NCBI GenBank assembly: GCA_946405045.1
Contig: CAMJFV010000029.1
Coordinates: 1 to 12,784 of the forward strand
DNA: 12,784 nucleotides
Origin: an uncultured Bacteroidales bacterium
Lineage (GTDB): Bacteria; Bacteroidota; Bacteroidia; Bacteroidales; Paludibacteraceae
Direction: 5' to 3'
Under the pieces are notes generated by a model, which saw only the letters and a program-made list of their open reading frames with translations, ran no database searches and had not been told where the DNA came from. Made by a program: the position numbers and the translations under genes. Below, piece after piece: positions 1 to 7,945 of this stretch (position 1 is its first letter; each line of letters opens with the position of its first letter).

Positions 1-38
1 ATAGATGCGAACAATGCTAGTAATAAAGTTTTTTTCAT
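1..38 (-). CDS. 5' end of an exported protein, cut by the window edge
   Basis: Read on the minus strand from position 38, an ATG opens a frame that gives MKKTLLLALFAS before the window ends. A short Lys-Lys start followed by a run of Leu, Ala and Phe is the opening of a signal peptide, as in the other exported proteins here (MKKILSLAA, MKKIISVVS, MKKQLLALA). Nothing of the mature protein is visible, so no function can be given. It lies beyond the terminator at 497-527, so it should have its own promoter in the gap 39-496. A TATATTTG sequence read on the minus strand (138 to 131) could be its -7 box, but no matching -33 element is seen. Confidence 0.55.
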   Translation of the reverse strand, partial: MKKTLLLALFAS

Positions 39-496
39 ATCATCTAGTTTTAATAAATATATCCCGACAAAACACAAAAGGAGACATTTGTCAATAATAG
101 CATCGAAAATATCCCACTTGATATATATGTCAAATATACCTAAACAAAATAAAACATAGCTTACGTTATCTTTATTGTAACAACAATGTCACATTCAGAA
201 GGTCGTTTTTTAATTTTCTGACAATAAGCAAAACTTTAATTAAAAGACTGTTTTAATATAAAATTTGGTTATAGAGTTTAGGTTTATTAAGGGCATACGT
301 TTGATAGATATTAGTTCTAACCTCTTCTCAATAGTGCGAGGCTAAGGCGAGCACATATAAATAAAATAACTGCTTGTTCTTACAAACTCGTAAATGTGGT
401 GTGGTTAGGGAACCTTCATTATACAGTTGCGAGATGAACTTATAACAAAATATTTTTAGCAACTTTAAACAACATCTAAACAAACAACAAGACATA
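39..496. other. Intergenic region with no recognisable gene
   Basis: This AT-rich stretch of about 460 bases separates the terminator of the GH5 gene from the cut exported-protein gene. No convincing coding frame is visible on either strand. On the minus strand TATATTTG at 138-131 is a possible -7 box for the gene starting at 38. On the plus strand TACGTTTG at 296-303 matches the Bacteroidota -7 box, but no TTTG lies 19-21 bases before it and no terminator follows clearly. A short GGTT-AGGG-AACC hairpin at 403-414 is too small to interpret. Confidence 0.4.
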
Positions 497-527
497 AAAA
501 AAGAGGAGGAGCAAATTGCTCCTCCTC
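497..527 (-). terminator. Intrinsic terminator of the T9SS GH5 gene
   Basis: GAGGAGGAGC (503-512) pairs with GCTCCTCCTC (518-527) around a five-base AAATT loop whose ends can also pair. Read on the minus strand, the hairpin is followed at once by a U-run (plus-strand A residues 496-502). It begins 33 bases past the stop codon of the GH5 gene at 560, as expected for a single-gene transcript. Confidence 0.88.
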
Positions 528-559
528 CGTGGATTTTATAAGAAATCTAATTATTCAGA

Positions 560-2734
560 TTACTTAACAACCAACTTCTGAGTGCTAACAGCGCCGTTAG
601 ACTTAACAACTACAGTGTAAACACCTGCTGCCAAAGCTTTCTTGATTGTAGCAGAACCCTCAATATCCTGAGAGAATACAACCTGACCAGCAACGTTAAC
701 AACCTCTACATTAGCCTCAACATTCTCAGCAAGAGCTACAGTGAACTCACCTGATGTTGGGTTAGGATAGATAGAGAATACCTGCTCAGCTGAAGGATTT
801 GATACAGAAGTGATAGGGTCGTTTGGCTCAAGATCACCTACGAACTCGAATGTCAATGGACCAACACCACCTGCATTACCAACGAAAGTAAAGATGATCT
901 CATTCTCACCTGCCTTAGGGAATGCACACAAAATCTCATCATAACGATCGCTCATAGCATCCTGTACTGCCCAACAGTTCCATGGCTCAGAAGTCTTAGC
1001 ACTAGGATCAGCACATGAAGTAGTCTTAGCAAAACCAAAAGTATTAACTAAATCTGGATTACTCTTTTCATCTGGAACACGAAGGTGATTTCCATGAACT
1101 GAAGTGATAGAGATTTCACCCTCATCTAGTTTAGGATCATACTCAGCACCGATAACACCACCGATCTTGTAGTAACCTGGTTTTTCAACATCTACTGTAA
1201 ACTTGATCCACTCACCAGCTTCAACCCATCCAAGATTCTGGTAACCAGCGTTCTTGTAAAGAGTACCCAAACAGCTTGCACCTGAGATATCAACACCTTC
1301 ATCTGGACGACGTGATCCTGCAGTACCTGAATACATACGACCACCATTCAAAGATCTGTATGTTGGTTTGTCGTCGTTATTACCATCCTTCCACTCTGTA
1401 TTGATCTTCTCATCCCAATCAACAACCTTACCGTCTTTTACAGTAGAGTAAGGGAAATTCTTCGTTAACCACTGCATCTCTACAGCCAATGAGAATACGT
1501 CAACTTCCTCATTCTTTCCTACCTTGTAGTCAAGAACAACGCCATCCTCATCTTTCTCCCAAGCTCCACCATTACCATCATGGTAAGCTAGACCTTCACC
1601 ACCATAGTTGTAAGCATCCCAATGGAAACCATTAGCAGCATCAGTAGGGATCTTATTCAACTCTTCGAATGGACCTTCTTCAGGAAGTGGTCTTGGCTCG
1701 ATTTTTCTACCACCAGACATCAAACCAGATACATACTCTCCGAATAGAGTCTGACCATCATCAGCTTTGTACTGAGACAAGTTCTGCTCTGTACATGTTC
1801 CTGTAAAGAAAGAAGAAGCCTCGTTCTTCTTACCCCAGTTCCAAATACACCAGCTGACAAGCTGAGGAGTGTTATCTTTTCCACAAGCGTAGATGAAGTC
1901 ATCTGCATTCTGCTTACAGAAAGGACCATTACCATCAAACTTCACAGCAGACCACTCTGATACGAACACTGGAATTGAACCCTGTGCTGAACGGAAGTCG
2001 CCCAACAAAGAGTAGTGAGAACAAGAATAGTAGTGGAATGAATACAATACATTCTCCTTGTACTTAGAGATAGGATTTGAAACTGGCTCCAAAATCTTCT
2101 GACACCAGTCGTTAGTACCAACGATAATCATAGCGTTAGGCTGGTTAGCTGTGATTACAGGGATAACCTGCTCAGCATAGCTCTTGATTGTATTCCAACC
2201 ATCACACTTAGGCTCATTACACAACTCGTACAATACGTGGCTGTAACCCTTCTCCTTTGCATAAGCAGAAATTTCGCTGAAGAAATCCTTTGAGTCATTT
2301 ACCTGCATCAATGGGTTACCCTGCTTTCCGTTTGTCTCTAGAGTATGCCAGTCAACCAAAACATACATACCAGCTGCATAAGCATCATCGATGTATCCCT
2401 TAACCTTTTGCTTAGTCACATCCTTGTTTTTCAAGTATGAGCCACCGTCATTGTCATCATCGATGTACATAGCCAAACGTACGATGTTAGCACCATAGTG
2501 CTTCATCAACTCCCACTGAGCCTTACCTAGACATCCGTTAACATCACCAAAGTGTAGAGAGAATGTAGACCAACCCTTCAACTGGATTGCTTCACCAGAA
2601 GCTGAAGAAAGCTGATTTCCAACCAACTTCAACTGGCCCCACTTCTCAATGTAGTTCGTATTATCGAACGATTCTTGAGCGTTAGCAGCCAACGCCATAG
2701 ACGCAACTGCCGCAAGTGATAAAATTTTTTTCAT
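560..2734 (-). CDS. Secreted GH5 endoglucanase-type glycoside hydrolase with CBM6-like module and T9SS sorting domain
   Basis: This 724-residue protein probably cleaves beta-1,4-glucan or a related plant polysaccharide outside the cell. Residues 1-19 form a signal peptide (cleavage likely after ANA). A GH5 catalytic domain, probably subfamily 2, spans about 28-340. It opens with KWGQLKL and QLKGWS, has its acid/base Glu174 in CNEP and its nucleophile Glu260 in SEW. Residues about 370-635 resemble a CBM6 beta-sandwich (GGEGLAYHD, RRPDEGVDI, GWVEAGEWIKFTVDV) but are roughly twice the usual length, with an insertion of about 90 residues after the first strand. The last 75 residues are a type A T9SS C-terminal domain (SIYPNPTSGEF, AGVYTVVVKSNG, QKLVVK). 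After export by the Sec system, the T9SS would carry it across the outer membrane and either anchor or release it. It is a single-gene unit with its own terminator. The fold and sorting are firm; the substrate is inferred. Confidence 0.93.
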   Translation of the reverse strand: MKKILSLAAVASMALAANAQESFDNTNYIEKWGQLKLVGNQLSSASGEAIQLKGWSTFSLHFGDVNGCLGKAQWELMKHYGANIVRLAMYIDDDNDGGSYLKNKDVTKQKVKGYIDDAYAAGMYVLVDWHTLETNGKQGNPLMQVNDSKDFFSEISAYAKEKGYSHVLYELCNEPKCDGWNTIKSYAEQVIPVITANQPNAMIIVGTNDWCQKILEPVSNPISKYKENVLYSFHYYSCSHYSLLGDFRSAQGSIPVFVSEWSAVKFDGNGPFCKQNADDFIYACGKDNTPQLVSWCIWNWGKKNEASSFFTGTCTEQNLSQYKADDGQTLFGEYVSGLMSGGRKIEPRPLPEEGPFEELNKIPTDAANGFHWDAYNYGGEGLAYHDGNGGAWEKDEDGVVLDYKVGKNEEVDVFSLAVEMQWLTKNFPYSTVKDGKVVDWDEKINTEWKDGNNDDKPTYRSLNGGRMYSGTAGSRRPDEGVDISGASCLGTLYKNAGYQNLGWVEAGEWIKFTVDVEKPGYYKIGGVIGAEYDPKLDEGEISITSVHGNHLRVPDEKSNPDLVNTFGFAKTTSCADPSAKTSEPWNCWAVQDAMSDRYDEILCAFPKAGENEIIFTFVGNAGGVGPLTFEFVGDLEPNDPITSVSNPSAEQVFSIYPNPTSGEFTVALAENVEANVEVVNVAGQVVFSQDIEGSATIKKALAAGVYTVVVKSNGAVSTQKLVVK

Positions 2735-2838
2735 CTTCCTTTTATTTAGATAAATTTGTTTTGTTTTTCTATACCGTTTTGATAAGTGAGATATACTATA
2801 AATAGCATAAGTACCCTTTCATCATTGTTTTCTGACTG

Positions 2839-2873
2839 CAAATATGCATCTTATTTTTCTAACAAAAAACAAA
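2839..2873 (-). promoter_or_regulatory. Candidate promoter of the T9SS GH5 gene
   Basis: Read on the minus strand, CATATTTGC ends at 2838 and differs from the Bacteroidota -7 box (TAnnTTTG) at one base. Two TTTG sequences lie upstream, at 2866-2863 (16-base spacer) and 2873-2870 (23-base spacer), and neither has the ideal spacing. This is the best match in the 300 bases before the start codon and would leave a leader of about 100 bases. Confidence 0.3.
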
Positions 2874-3038
2874 TTTCACCTTTTTAATACTTCGACATAC
2901 ATTTTAACATTAGACAAGCAGAACACAACAAAACACGTAATTAACTATAATACAACAAATTAAGCACATCATACATTTTAACATTTATTCACAGAAGTGC
3001 TAAAAAACATATTTTTTGTAAAAAAATATCATTTTTAT

Positions 3039-3069
3039 GTTGCAGAATATAAAAATAGTGTTACCTTTG
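3039..3069 (+). promoter_or_regulatory. Plus-strand Bacteroidota promoter of a small RNA
   Basis: GTTG at 3039-3042 (three of four bases of the -33 TTTG) is followed by 19 bases and a perfect TACCTTTG -7 box at 3062-3069. Transcription should begin near 3075. No plus-strand gene lies downstream, and an intrinsic terminator follows about 35 bases after the expected start, so the promoter appears to serve a short transcript. Confidence 0.6.
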
Positions 3070-3075
3070 CATTGT

Positions 3076-3142
3076 GTTTTTCATGGTATTAGATTTAAGG
3101 TTGGAAGATTGGAAGTCGAGAGGCTTCCTTCTTTTTTTGTTT
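3076..3142 (+). ncRNA. Predicted small RNA of about 65 nt (copy 1)
   Basis: The transcript is bounded by the promoter at 3039-3069 and the GNRA-loop terminator at 3111-3142. Its 5' part is U-rich and contains TTTTTCAT and TTAAGGTT, both also found in the predicted small RNA at 12260-12340. Two TTGGAAG repeats (3101-3107 and 3109-3115) precede or enter the terminator stem. A 20-codon frame from ATG 3083 runs through the hairpin, but nothing supports its translation. The gene diverges from the GH5 gene at 560-2734 and overlaps no well-supported gene. I do not recognise it as a known RNA family; ends are approximate. Confidence 0.5.
3111..3142 (+). terminator. GNRA-tetraloop intrinsic terminator of small RNA copy 1
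   Basis: GGAAGTC (3111-3117) pairs with GGCTTCC (3122-3128), including one G-U pair, around a GAGA tetraloop. TTCTTTTTTTGTTT follows directly. The U-run is on the plus-strand side only, which sets the direction. Confidence 0.7.
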
Positions 3143-3454
3143 TAGTCCCCATTTTACTAGGTTCTTTAAACATTAACGACTGCAAAATCCATAAGGGGAA
3201 ATGTCTTTCAATAAAACCTATTAACTCATACATCCTAATTAATTTCCAATTGATTCAAGGAGGTTCTAAAGCCATCTGGGACAATTGTTTGCCGAGGTCT
3301 GATATATCAACCATTCCCAAATAGAAACTAACTCATGATTCATAAAGCATAATTGTCAGAAATCAAACAGTGACTTCTTTATTCATTCTACGTAGAGACA
3401 CGATCACGTCACTATAAACCTTTCCAATTAAACCGATAGGGATTTGACACATAT
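3143..3454. other. Intergenic region with a possible decayed gene fragment
   Basis: No intact gene is supported here. On the minus strand one frame reads MVDISDLGKQLSQMALEPP from 3314, meets TGA at 3257-3255, and continues in the same frame from 3254 to a stop at 3081. The second part contains a 50-codon frame from ATG 3233 (MYELIGFIERHFPLWILQSL at its start). The residues look protein-like, but I recognise no family and the 3' part is antisense to the predicted small RNA. The opposite strand is also open across much of this stretch, so chance is possible. At 3392-3415 GTAGAGAC and GTCACTAT form an imperfect inverted repeat that may be the worn copy of an intergenic palindrome. Confidence 0.3.
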
Positions 3455-3488
3455 AAAAAAATAGGGATGCTGAATCAGCACCCCTATT
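3455..3488 (-). terminator. Intrinsic terminator of the envelope operon
   Basis: AATAGGG (3460-3466) pairs with CCCTATT (3482-3488), and TGCTGA (3468-3473) with TCAGCA (3475-3480), with one A-C mismatch between the two helices. On the minus strand a run of seven U residues (plus-strand A 3455-3461) overlaps the foot of the stem and follows it. It begins 22 bases past the stop codon at 3510. Confidence 0.88.
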
Positions 3489-3509
3489 CTTTTATAGATG
3501 ATCTCAGTT

Positions 3510-6068
3510 TTATTTCTTAGAAGTTTTTGGAGTCTTTGTCACAACAATAACCTCAGCTCTACGGTTCTGAGAACGGCCAACAGAAGTTCTGTTTGAGATT
3601 ACAGGTTTTGTTTCACCAAATCCTCTTGCAACAACACGACTGTCATCAATTCCCTTGTTAGTCAACACTCTCTTAACTGCATTAGCACGTTTAACTGACA
3701 ATGCCAAGTTCTTTTCGTTTGTACAGTCAGAATCTGTATGACCAAGGATAATAACAGATGTGTTAGGCTTATTCTTCAAGATGTTGTAAATCTTGTTTAT
3801 CTCTGGCAACATACGATTTCTTACGATAGCCATACTTGAATCGAACAAGATATTGCAAGTTGGAGACTCAAACACCTCGTATTCTACACCGTTCTCAGTA
3901 ATAGTATAGTGCTTAGCCTGTGGACGGTTTGCAGCATACTCTTCTGGCGTCAAATCGTTGTTTCTGTCTGCAATCATACTGTTGTCATAAACCTTAGCTG
4001 GTTTTGCAGCTGGTGTCTTAGCTGGCTTAGACGCTGGAGTAGCAGCTGGTTTTGCAGCTGGTTTAGAAGTGTTATTAGCTACAGGCTTAACCTCTTCCTT
4101 AACAACTGGTTTTGCCTCATTCTTAACCTCAGCAGGAGCTGCGACAGGAGCAGCACTATCAACAGAAGCTAATGGACAACCATTTTCGTCAACCTTAGTA
4201 TCAAGAGGAGTGTCTGGACACTTGTCAAGATAATCAGGAACTCCATCCTTATCTGAATCCTTAGGACATCCATTTGCATCTACAGGGGCACCAATTGGAG
4301 TCGAGCCACACTTGTCAAGGTAATCAGGAACTCCGTCGCCATCAGAATCAGAAGGGCAACCGAATTCATCAACCAAACCACCTGTGTTTGGATTATGACA
4401 CTGATCCTTGTAGTCAGGAACACCATCACCATCTGAGTCAAGAGGGCAACCCTTCTCGTCAACTTTCTTACCTGACAAAGAATCGTGGCACTGATCCATA
4501 TAATCAGGAACACCGTCGCCATCAGAATCCTTAGGACATCCGTTAGCATCAACCTCAATTCCTTCAGGTGTGTCATTACACTTGTCATTCAAATCAGAAA
4601 CGCCATCCTTATCTGAATCCAACCATGACAATCTTCCCTTATCCTCTCTTTCCTTATCACGAATCAAGAAATTAAGTCCCATAGCGAAATTAGCTGCACG
4701 TGTACGTGATGGGATCGCCTTTCCACCACCTTTAGCGTAGCGCAAAGGAATCTGATCAGCAGCCAAGAACAAGTTAACTGGTCCTAGATTCAAGTTAACA
4801 CCCAAACCAATATTGCTGAACATACCATTAGTGACCGTATATGATGCAGTTGCCTCTACGATTCTGCTTGGACGATAATTGTATGCAAGCATAAACTCCT
4901 CAGATGCACAACCACGTAGGAAATATGTCTTAGATAATGCACCTACTGACATCTTGTTCTCGAAGAACGAGTATTCTACACCTAACAAAGCTTTAGCTGT
5001 AAGCATAGAGTTGTATCCTTCGCTCTCGTCTACCACATACATATTATCAAGCATCTCTTGATATGGATCCCATAGATCAGCGGAATCACGATCATGAATC
5101 TCATCCATGTCGTATTTCAATCCATTGTAGATAAAATCGCCTTCTTTCTTGACCTTATGCAACTCCTTACTATAGTGGACAAAACCAAGATCAAGGACAC
5201 TAGCAGACAACTTAATACTTTTGATTGGACTGTAAGTCACACCAAAATCAAGAGCAATACCTGCACCTTTTGACTTCGCGAAATCACCTCCTTTAAGGTC
5301 ATCGCTGAAATCAACAGAGTCGATTTTACCTTCTTCATCCTGATATATTTCAAGACCTGGCATAGAGGCATCAATCTCGCCGTCTCCTGTAAATCTCCAC
5401 TCATCTTTAGAGACATACAAATCCATATCCTTGAAATCTGTACGATAACCTGCGTGAGGTATCAAATATTTAAGTTTCGCACCTACTTGGAAATTCTCTG
5501 AAAATGCATAGCTATAACCAAAAGCAAGTTCAGAATAGCAATTCATTGTAGACGAGAATTTGCCCAAACCGAAAGAATACTCTGATTCAGAGTTGTTTTC
5601 CTCAGACATCAAAGCTGCTCTAAATAGCTCGCGAGGCAGGATAGTGTTCATCTCCATTCTATTCGCCAATGAGAACGAAACGTAAGATTTCTCTTTTATT
5701 CTCATTCCGAAGTTCAAAAGCTGGACATTATAATCAGCGAATATTCTGTCACGAGGGCTGATCTTATTCATGACGTTGCGAATCTCATTCTTTGCCTCTG
5801 GATGCAAGAACAATACAGTTGTGTTTTTGCCATCAACTGTGCGAGGCACGTATATGTCTTCAAACGCAAGCTTGCTATTACCAGCATTTACTGAGACTAG
5901 AGACAAGCCTGGCATTCCAATGTACATTTTGTCTGTAGGCTGGAATGAAGGATTAAAATTATGAATCAACGGATTCTGATCCATAAAATATAGTGTTGAC
6001 GGCATTTGTGCAAATGCTGATGACACCGTCACCAATATTGTCGATACGACAGATATAATTTTTTTCAT
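3510..6068 (-). CDS. DUF5723-like outer-membrane barrel fused to five TSP3 repeats and a C-terminal OmpA domain
   Basis: The 852-residue product should sit in the outer membrane and reach the cell wall. Residues 1-20 are a signal peptide (SSAFA, then Q). Residues about 21-480 resemble the Bacteroidota DUF5723 barrel family (LYFMDQNPLIHNFNPSFQPT at the start of the mature protein) and alternate short strands and polar turns. Residues 484-633 are five 30-residue thrombospondin type 3 repeats of the form DSDGDGVPD...C...VD..GCP, which bind calcium in known members. A Lys/Pro/Ala/Val-rich linker runs to about 735. Residues about 738-846 are an OmpA peptidoglycan-binding domain (GHTDSD, N and LS..RA pattern, RGFGETKP, NRRAEV). 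The gene starts 12 bases after the upstream lipoprotein gene ends, so the two are co-transcribed. The domain order is seen; the structural role is inferred. Confidence 0.88.
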   Translation of the reverse strand: MKKIISVVSTILVTVSSAFAQMPSTLYFMDQNPLIHNFNPSFQPTDKMYIGMPGLSLVSVNAGNSKLAFEDIYVPRTVDGKNTTVLFLHPEAKNEIRNVMNKISPRDRIFADYNVQLLNFGMRIKEKSYVSFSLANRMEMNTILPRELFRAALMSEENNSESEYSFGLGKFSSTMNCYSELAFGYSYAFSENFQVGAKLKYLIPHAGYRTDFKDMDLYVSKDEWRFTGDGEIDASMPGLEIYQDEEGKIDSVDFSDDLKGGDFAKSKGAGIALDFGVTYSPIKSIKLSASVLDLGFVHYSKELHKVKKEGDFIYNGLKYDMDEIHDRDSADLWDPYQEMLDNMYVVDESEGYNSMLTAKALLGVEYSFFENKMSVGALSKTYFLRGCASEEFMLAYNYRPSRIVEATASYTVTNGMFSNIGLGVNLNLGPVNLFLAADQIPLRYAKGGGKAIPSRTRAANFAMGLNFLIRDKEREDKGRLSWLDSDKDGVSDLNDKCNDTPEGIEVDANGCPKDSDGDGVPDYMDQCHDSLSGKKVDEKGCPLDSDGDGVPDYKDQCHNPNTGGLVDEFGCPSDSDGDGVPDYLDKCGSTPIGAPVDANGCPKDSDKDGVPDYLDKCPDTPLDTKVDENGCPLASVDSAAPVAAPAEVKNEAKPVVKEEVKPVANNTSKPAAKPAATPASKPAKTPAAKPAKVYDNSMIADRNNDLTPEEYAANRPQAKHYTITENGVEYEVFESPTCNILFDSSMAIVRNRMLPEINKIYNILKNKPNTSVIILGHTDSDCTNEKNLALSVKRANAVKRVLTNKGIDDSRVVARGFGETKPVISNRTSVGRSQNRRAEVIVVTKTPKTSKK
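4170..4619 (-). repeat. Five 90-bp tandem repeats encoding TSP3 calcium-binding units
   Basis: Within the OmpA-type gene, 450 bases consist of five units of exactly 90 bases. Each encodes 30 residues beginning DSDGDGVPD or DSDKDGVPD (the first unit has VSD) and ending GCPK, GCPL or GCPS. Every unit carries one Cys in the KC or QC position and one in GCP. The units differ in their middles, so this is an old array with conserved acidic loops and not a recent expansion. Confidence 0.92.
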
Positions 6069-6080
6069 TGTCTTAGTCTA

Positions 6081-7751
6081 TTATTTTTCTTTATTAGAAA
6101 TATTCGCTTTCAAATGGCTGTAAACCTTTGCCTTCATACCACAGTCTTTTGTCAAGAAAACTCCATCGACAGATCCTTTAGGAACCTTGATTCTGTATGT
6201 AAAATCAACTGCATTGATTTTCTTGATATCCTCAACCATATCATCAGAAACGACTATCTTCTTCTTAGATGGAGTTGATTTTGAAACATAACCATTTTCA
6301 ACTTTGGCTGCTGGGATTTTTACAGTCTGGTCAAGTTTCTTGTTGTCAAGATGAGTAAGAACGACGTTTCCATTTACAGAATCAGCCTTGCAGAACTTAG
6401 CAGTAACTGTACCCTCAAGAGGCAATGCATTTTCAAACTCGATGAATAGTTCGACATCGTCAAATTTGAAGTTTCCTTCCTGATAGTCTGTCACATCCTT
6501 GACAATATCAATTCCATCCACAGTATCTCTGATTGTAATATAGCTAGAGTCTCCGATATGTAGAGGGACATTAGCTTCAATATTCAAATCCACATAAGTG
6601 GAATCAAGTAGGAAATATGAATTACCACTTTTAGGATCTGCATCAATCTTTATTCCACATCTTACTGACACCGAATCTGGCAAATAGCTGAAAATTTCAT
6701 CCAGGCTACCATTAATCTTATCAAATTCAGCCTCAAAAGCTGTTGTTGGATGGTTTTCATCAGTTGAATGTTTGAATTCAAAATTATATGATTTTGACTC
6801 ATAAGAAGAACCCTTAAAGAAAATAGCCTCTACAGAATCTTTCTTAGACGCCTTGTTTGTCTTATGTTTTCCGACAAGACGCTTAACCGAACAAGCCAAT
6901 GGTATTCCGCTATTTGACACTCCTGTAATCTTCAACTTAGGATCAACCACATTCAACTTGAAATCAAGATGATCATCAAATAGATTTACATAGAAATCTG
7001 TATATTCGATCTGCTCAACATTCGACTTGAATGATCCCTTTATCTTGTGATAGCTCAATTTTGTCTCCTCCATCACAACTTTGATTTTCACATTCGTGCT
7101 TGTAAGAGGCACTGGCTGACCTTTATATTTATCTGTCAAACCTATTTCACAAGTCACAACATATCCATTTTCAGGGAATTTGAGTATTTGATCTGACATA
7201 TCAAGAACAATTGCTCCCGTGTTTTTATCCCATGGACGAAGCTCTTTATAAGGAATACTAACGCTCTTTATCATTAGGGCTTCTGAATCAAAAGCATCAC
7301 TTTCAAGATGGAATTTCAACAAACCATTTTTTATCTGTATCTCATCAATTTTTCCTGAGCCTGACTTATCATCAATGTTCAGATTAATCGGAACTTCTAT
7401 AAAAAACTTTGCATCACCAGGAATAGCATTGTTAGATATAGCGACAAGTTTTTCCAATACTAGGTCATGTTCAAAAGTGGTTTCCTTAAAACTCACTTCT
7501 ATAGGTTTGACCATAACACGATTCACTGTGTCAAACTTGAATGTCAACACACCATCAGATTCCTCTGAGATATAGTCAGTCTTAAACTCACTTAAGATAT
7601 CCTTCAACTTGACCTCAGAACTAGCAATTGGTAGATATTCATTTAGACCGATTCTGAAATCATTGGAAATATTATCCAAATCGTAGGAATCATCTGTACA
7701 GCTCGAAAATGCAGCTGTCATTAAGGCTAAAGCCAATAATTGTTTTTTCAT
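6081..7751 (-). CDS. Bacteroidota lipoprotein of unknown function, paired with the barrel-OmpA protein
   Basis: The 556-residue product begins with a lipoprotein signal peptide (MKKQLLALALMTAAFSSC) with lipidated Cys18, so the mature protein starts CTDDSYDLDN. Acidic residues directly after the Cys resemble surface-exposure signals known in this phylum, but that is only suggestive. The rest has no membrane segment and reads as many short beta strands with DK- and DS-rich turns, for example HIGDSSYITIRDTVDG and FDDVELFIEFENALPLEG. I recognise no enzymatic motif and cannot name a family. It is the first gene of an operon with the barrel-TSP3-OmpA gene, 12 bases apart, which suggests an outer-membrane partner or accessory. 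A promoter lies just upstream at 7776-7805. Confidence 0.85.
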   Translation of the reverse strand: MKKQLLALALMTAAFSSCTDDSYDLDNISNDFRIGLNEYLPIASSEVKLKDILSEFKTDYISEESDGVLTFKFDTVNRVMVKPIEVSFKETTFEHDLVLEKLVAISNNAIPGDAKFFIEVPINLNIDDKSGSGKIDEIQIKNGLLKFHLESDAFDSEALMIKSVSIPYKELRPWDKNTGAIVLDMSDQILKFPENGYVVTCEIGLTDKYKGQPVPLTSTNVKIKVVMEETKLSYHKIKGSFKSNVEQIEYTDFYVNLFDDHLDFKLNVVDPKLKITGVSNSGIPLACSVKRLVGKHKTNKASKKDSVEAIFFKGSSYESKSYNFEFKHSTDENHPTTAFEAEFDKINGSLDEIFSYLPDSVSVRCGIKIDADPKSGNSYFLLDSTYVDLNIEANVPLHIGDSSYITIRDTVDGIDIVKDVTDYQEGNFKFDDVELFIEFENALPLEGTVTAKFCKADSVNGNVVLTHLDNKKLDQTVKIPAAKVENGYVSKSTPSKKKIVVSDDMVEDIKKINAVDFTYRIKVPKGSVDGVFLTKDCGMKAKVYSHLKANISNKEK

Positions 7752-7775
7752 TATATTACAGTCTTTTTTTTATCA

Positions 7776-7805
7776 CAAAACTATTTTTTTACAAAATTAG
7801 ACAAA
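7776..7805 (-). promoter_or_regulatory. Promoter of the lipoprotein / barrel-OmpA operon
   Basis: Read on the minus strand, TTTG at 7805-7802, an 18-base spacer and TAGTTTTG at 7783-7776 match the Bacteroidota -33 and -7 elements. Transcription would start near 7769, giving a leader of about 18 bases before ATG 7751. Confidence 0.5.
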
Positions 7806-7889
7806 TAAACCCTAAAAACAATACTTTTAGGCATACTTTATTCACATTTATTGTAAATAAATACATTTTCGCATCATTTCAATATAAAT

Positions 7890-7923
7890 AAAAAGGAATA
7901 CGTTACCTTATGTAACGCATTCC
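7890..7923 (-). terminator. Intrinsic terminator of the GH5 operon
   Basis: GGAAT-A-CGTTAC (7895-7906) pairs with GTAACG-C-ATTCC (7912-7923) around a CTTAT loop, with one A-C mismatch. On the minus strand a run of U residues follows (plus-strand A 7890-7894). It begins 22 bases after the stop codon at 7946. Confidence 0.85.
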
Positions 7924-7945
7924 CTATTATAATCTATCAAAAAAA

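Noticed and set aside
296..414. Third small RNA on the plus strand from TACGTTTG at 296-303
   Set aside because: There is no -33 TTTG at the right distance, and the only hairpin nearby (403-414) has four pairs and no good U-run.
3037..3324. A 95-codon plus-strand frame behind the GH5 gene
   Set aside because: Its ATG lies before the expected start of transcription at about 3075, it runs straight through a promoter box and an intrinsic terminator, and the residues match no family I know.
4274..4588. Open frames on both strands within the TSP3 array, rich in His, Gln and Arg or in Leu and Thr
   Set aside because: They follow the 90-bp period and are shifted readings of the repeats in the OmpA-type gene.
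4170..4619. CRISPR array
   Set aside because: The regular 90-bp repeats are coding in one frame with a conserved protein motif and lack short identical repeats separated by unique spacers.
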